From Sporomusaceae bacterium UBA1887 (lineage in GTDB: Bacteria; Bacillota; Negativicutes; Sporomusales; DSM-15969), in contig DDHB01000009.1 in assembly GCA_002337925.1 (NCBI GenBank), positions 82,662 to 105,331 of the forward strand: DNA of 22,670 nt, written 5' to 3'. A program made the translations under genes and the position numbers. Every line of letters starts with the position of its first letter. Position 1 is the first letter of the stretch. Below the pieces are notes generated by a model. That model was not told where the DNA came from, did not search any database, and saw only the letters and a list, made by a program, of their open reading frames with translations. Shown in pieces: positions 21,426 through 22,670 of this stretch.

Positions 21426-22670
21426 ATGAAACACTTTATGGATGAAAACTTCTTATTAACCAACAGTACTGCAGAAAAGCTGTATCATAGCTTTGCTAAA
21501 GACATGCCTATCTTTGATTTTCATTGTCATTTAAATCCCCGGGAAATTGCCGAGAATAAACGCTATGAAAATATCACAGAAGTCTGGCTTGGCGGCGATC
21601 ACTATAAATGGCGGGCTATGCGGGCCAATGGTATTTCCGAGCACTTTATTACCGGCACTGCTTCTGCTAAAGAAAAGTTTATGAAATGGGCGGAAACAAT
21701 GCCTCAGTGCATTGGAAACCCGCTCTATCACTGGACTCATCAGGAACTAAAAACCTATTTTGGCATTGATAAATTACTTTCACCGGAGACAGCTGAAGAA
21801 ATCTGGGAAACAACAAACGCTTTATTACAAGAAGATGCCTTTACTGCGCAGGGACTCATCAAGCGCTCTAATGTTAAGGTACTATGCACAACCGATGATC
21901 CTATCGATTCACTGGAATACCATATTGCATTAGCAAAGGATGCCAGCTTTCCGGTAAAAGTATTGCCTGCTTTCCGGCCTGATAAGAGTTTTAATATTGA
22001 GAAAGCAGGGTTTGCTGAATGGATTAAGAAATTAGAGGTCGTGACCAATCAAAAAATTTCTTGCCTTTCTGAGCTTTTACATGCGCTGCAGCTGAGAATT
22101 GATTTTTTCCATGCAGCTGGCTGCAGAATTTCCGACCACGCGCTAGACCCTATCGTATTTGAAGCGGCAACAGAACAGGAAGTAGACTCTATCTTAAGAA
22201 AATCCCTTCAGGGAACTGCACTTACCGATTCTGAAATTAGAAAATACAAGACCTGTATTATGCTTTTCCTGGGAAAACAGTATGCTCGCTTAAGCTGGGT
22301 AATGCAATTGCACATTGGAACGATTCGCAACAATAGCACTAGAATGATGCGCACCCTTGGCCCTGATACTGGTTTTGACGCTGCTGCTGATTATATTTTC
22401 GCTGAATCACTTTCCAAATTCTTAGACACTCTAGATAATTCCAATGAATTGCCTAAGACCATTCTGTACTGCCTAAATCCTCGTGATTATGAGGTACTTG
22501 CCACAATTGGCGGCTGCTTCCAGGATGGAACTATTCCAGGTAAAATACAACTTGGCTCGGGCTGGTGGTATAACGATCAAAAGGACGGCATGACCAGACA
22601 AATGATTGTACTGGCAAACATCGGCCTGTTAAGCAGATTTGTGGGCATGCTCACTGATTCAAGAAGCTTG
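21426..22670 (+). CDS. uxaC: Glucuronate isomerase (uronate isomerase), 3' end outside window
   Basis: The first 415 codons of UxaC, which converts D-glucuronate to D-fructuronate and D-galacturonate to D-tagaturonate in the cytoplasm. The N-terminal MKHFMDENFLLTNSTAEKLY and metal-binding FDFHCHLNP (His33, His35) are diagnostic, followed by CTTDDP, VLPAFRPD, the MQLHIGTIRNNS segment and the late LGSGWWYNDQKDGM region. E. coli UxaC has 470 aa, so about 55 residues lie past the right edge. The start is ATG with GGGGGAGGA 6 nt upstream, the strongest SD in the window. The 126-bp upstream gap (21300-21425) is AT-rich and probably holds the promoter, but no -35/-10 pair stands out. Other uronate-pathway genes presumably lie to the right. 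Confidence 0.97.
   Translation, partial: MKHFMDENFLLTNSTAEKLYHSFAKDMPIFDFHCHLNPREIAENKRYENITEVWLGGDHYKWRAMRANGISEHFITGTASAKEKFMKWAETMPQCIGNPLYHWTHQELKTYFGIDKLLSPETAEEIWETTNALLQEDAFTAQGLIKRSNVKVLCTTDDPIDSLEYHIALAKDASFPVKVLPAFRPDKSFNIEKAGFAEWIKKLEVVTNQKISCLSELLHALQLRIDFFHAAGCRISDHALDPIVFEAATEQEVDSILRKSLQGTALTDSEIRKYKTCIMLFLGKQYARLSWVMQLHIGTIRNNSTRMMRTLGPDTGFDAAADYIFAESLSKFLDTLDNSNELPKTILYCLNPRDYEVLATIGGCFQDGTIPGKIQLGSGWWYNDQKDGMTRQMIVLANIGLLSRFVGMLTDSRSL

Noticed and set aside
515..22048. Antisense frames inside liv, qor, mdh, NCS2, Fe-S and uxaC genes
   Set aside because: They lie opposite strong coding frames on the other strand and have no SD or motif of their own.
1..22670. CRISPR array, tRNA/rRNA genes or IS transposase
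   Set aside because: No regularly spaced direct repeats, no cloverleaf pattern and no transposase motif were seen in any part.

Overview
The window (about 45% GC by eye) looks like a chromosomal segment of an anaerobic Firmicute, most probably of the class Negativicutes (Sporomusa/Pelosinus-like). The grounds are strong AGGAGG-type ribosome binding sites, several TTG and GTG starts, a HutP protein (a Firmicutes family), many stand-alone Fe-S proteins, and a CoA-transferase, acyl-CoA ligase and old-yellow-enzyme gene content. The taxon is inference. No tRNA, rRNA, CRISPR array, IS transposase or phage gene was seen.

Layout. (1) 1-6234, minus strand: an apparent catabolic operon read as LacI-type regulator, OYE-type flavin/Fe-S reductase, zinc alcohol dehydrogenase, LivK binding lipoprotein, LivH and LivM (cut by the window edge). 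A 36-bp inverted repeat in front of the regulator is the likely operator. (2) 6386-8591, plus strand: a stand-alone HutP with a good promoter and terminator, a class III CoA-transferase and a DUF3870 protein. (3) 8575-12285, minus strand: a small guanylate-kinase-like protein, an overlapping GDYXXLXY/DUF2157 membrane protein pair, and a quinone oxidoreductase, separated by strong hairpin terminators. (4) 12286-13073: no credible gene. It holds a foldback element of about 450 bp made of nested inverted repeats and structured hairpins. (5) 13074-14789, minus strand: a TrmB-type regulator and a malate dehydrogenase of the LDH/MDH family. (6) 14790-15259: no conventional gene, but a promoter, a foldable sequence of about 230 nt and a terminator, probably an orphan small RNA (or a small protein). 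(7) 15260-18764, minus strand: a soluble chemoreceptor-like protein, then a cysteine-rich Fe-S protein tightly coupled to an NCS2 nucleobase permease. (8) 18964-20406, plus: an AMP-forming acyl-CoA ligase. (9) 20454-21227, minus: a QueG-like Fe-S protein. (10) 21426 to the end, plus: glucuronate isomerase (uxaC), cut by the window edge.

How the genes may work together. Cluster 1 would import a small carboxylate or amino-acid-like compound and act on it with an ene-reductase and an alcohol dehydrogenase; the substrate is not evident. CoA activation functions (CaiB-type transferase, acyl-CoA ligase) fit a fermentative organism using organic acids. The most unusual items are the nested foldback element at 12526-12978, whose two hairpins share an identical loop but have rewritten stems, and the orphan RNA at about 15017-15246. 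Several start codons were moved from the longest reading frame because the Shine-Dalgarno sequence lies inside that frame (livK, OYE, guanylate-kinase-like, GDYXXLXY, DUF2157, qor, Fe-S genes).
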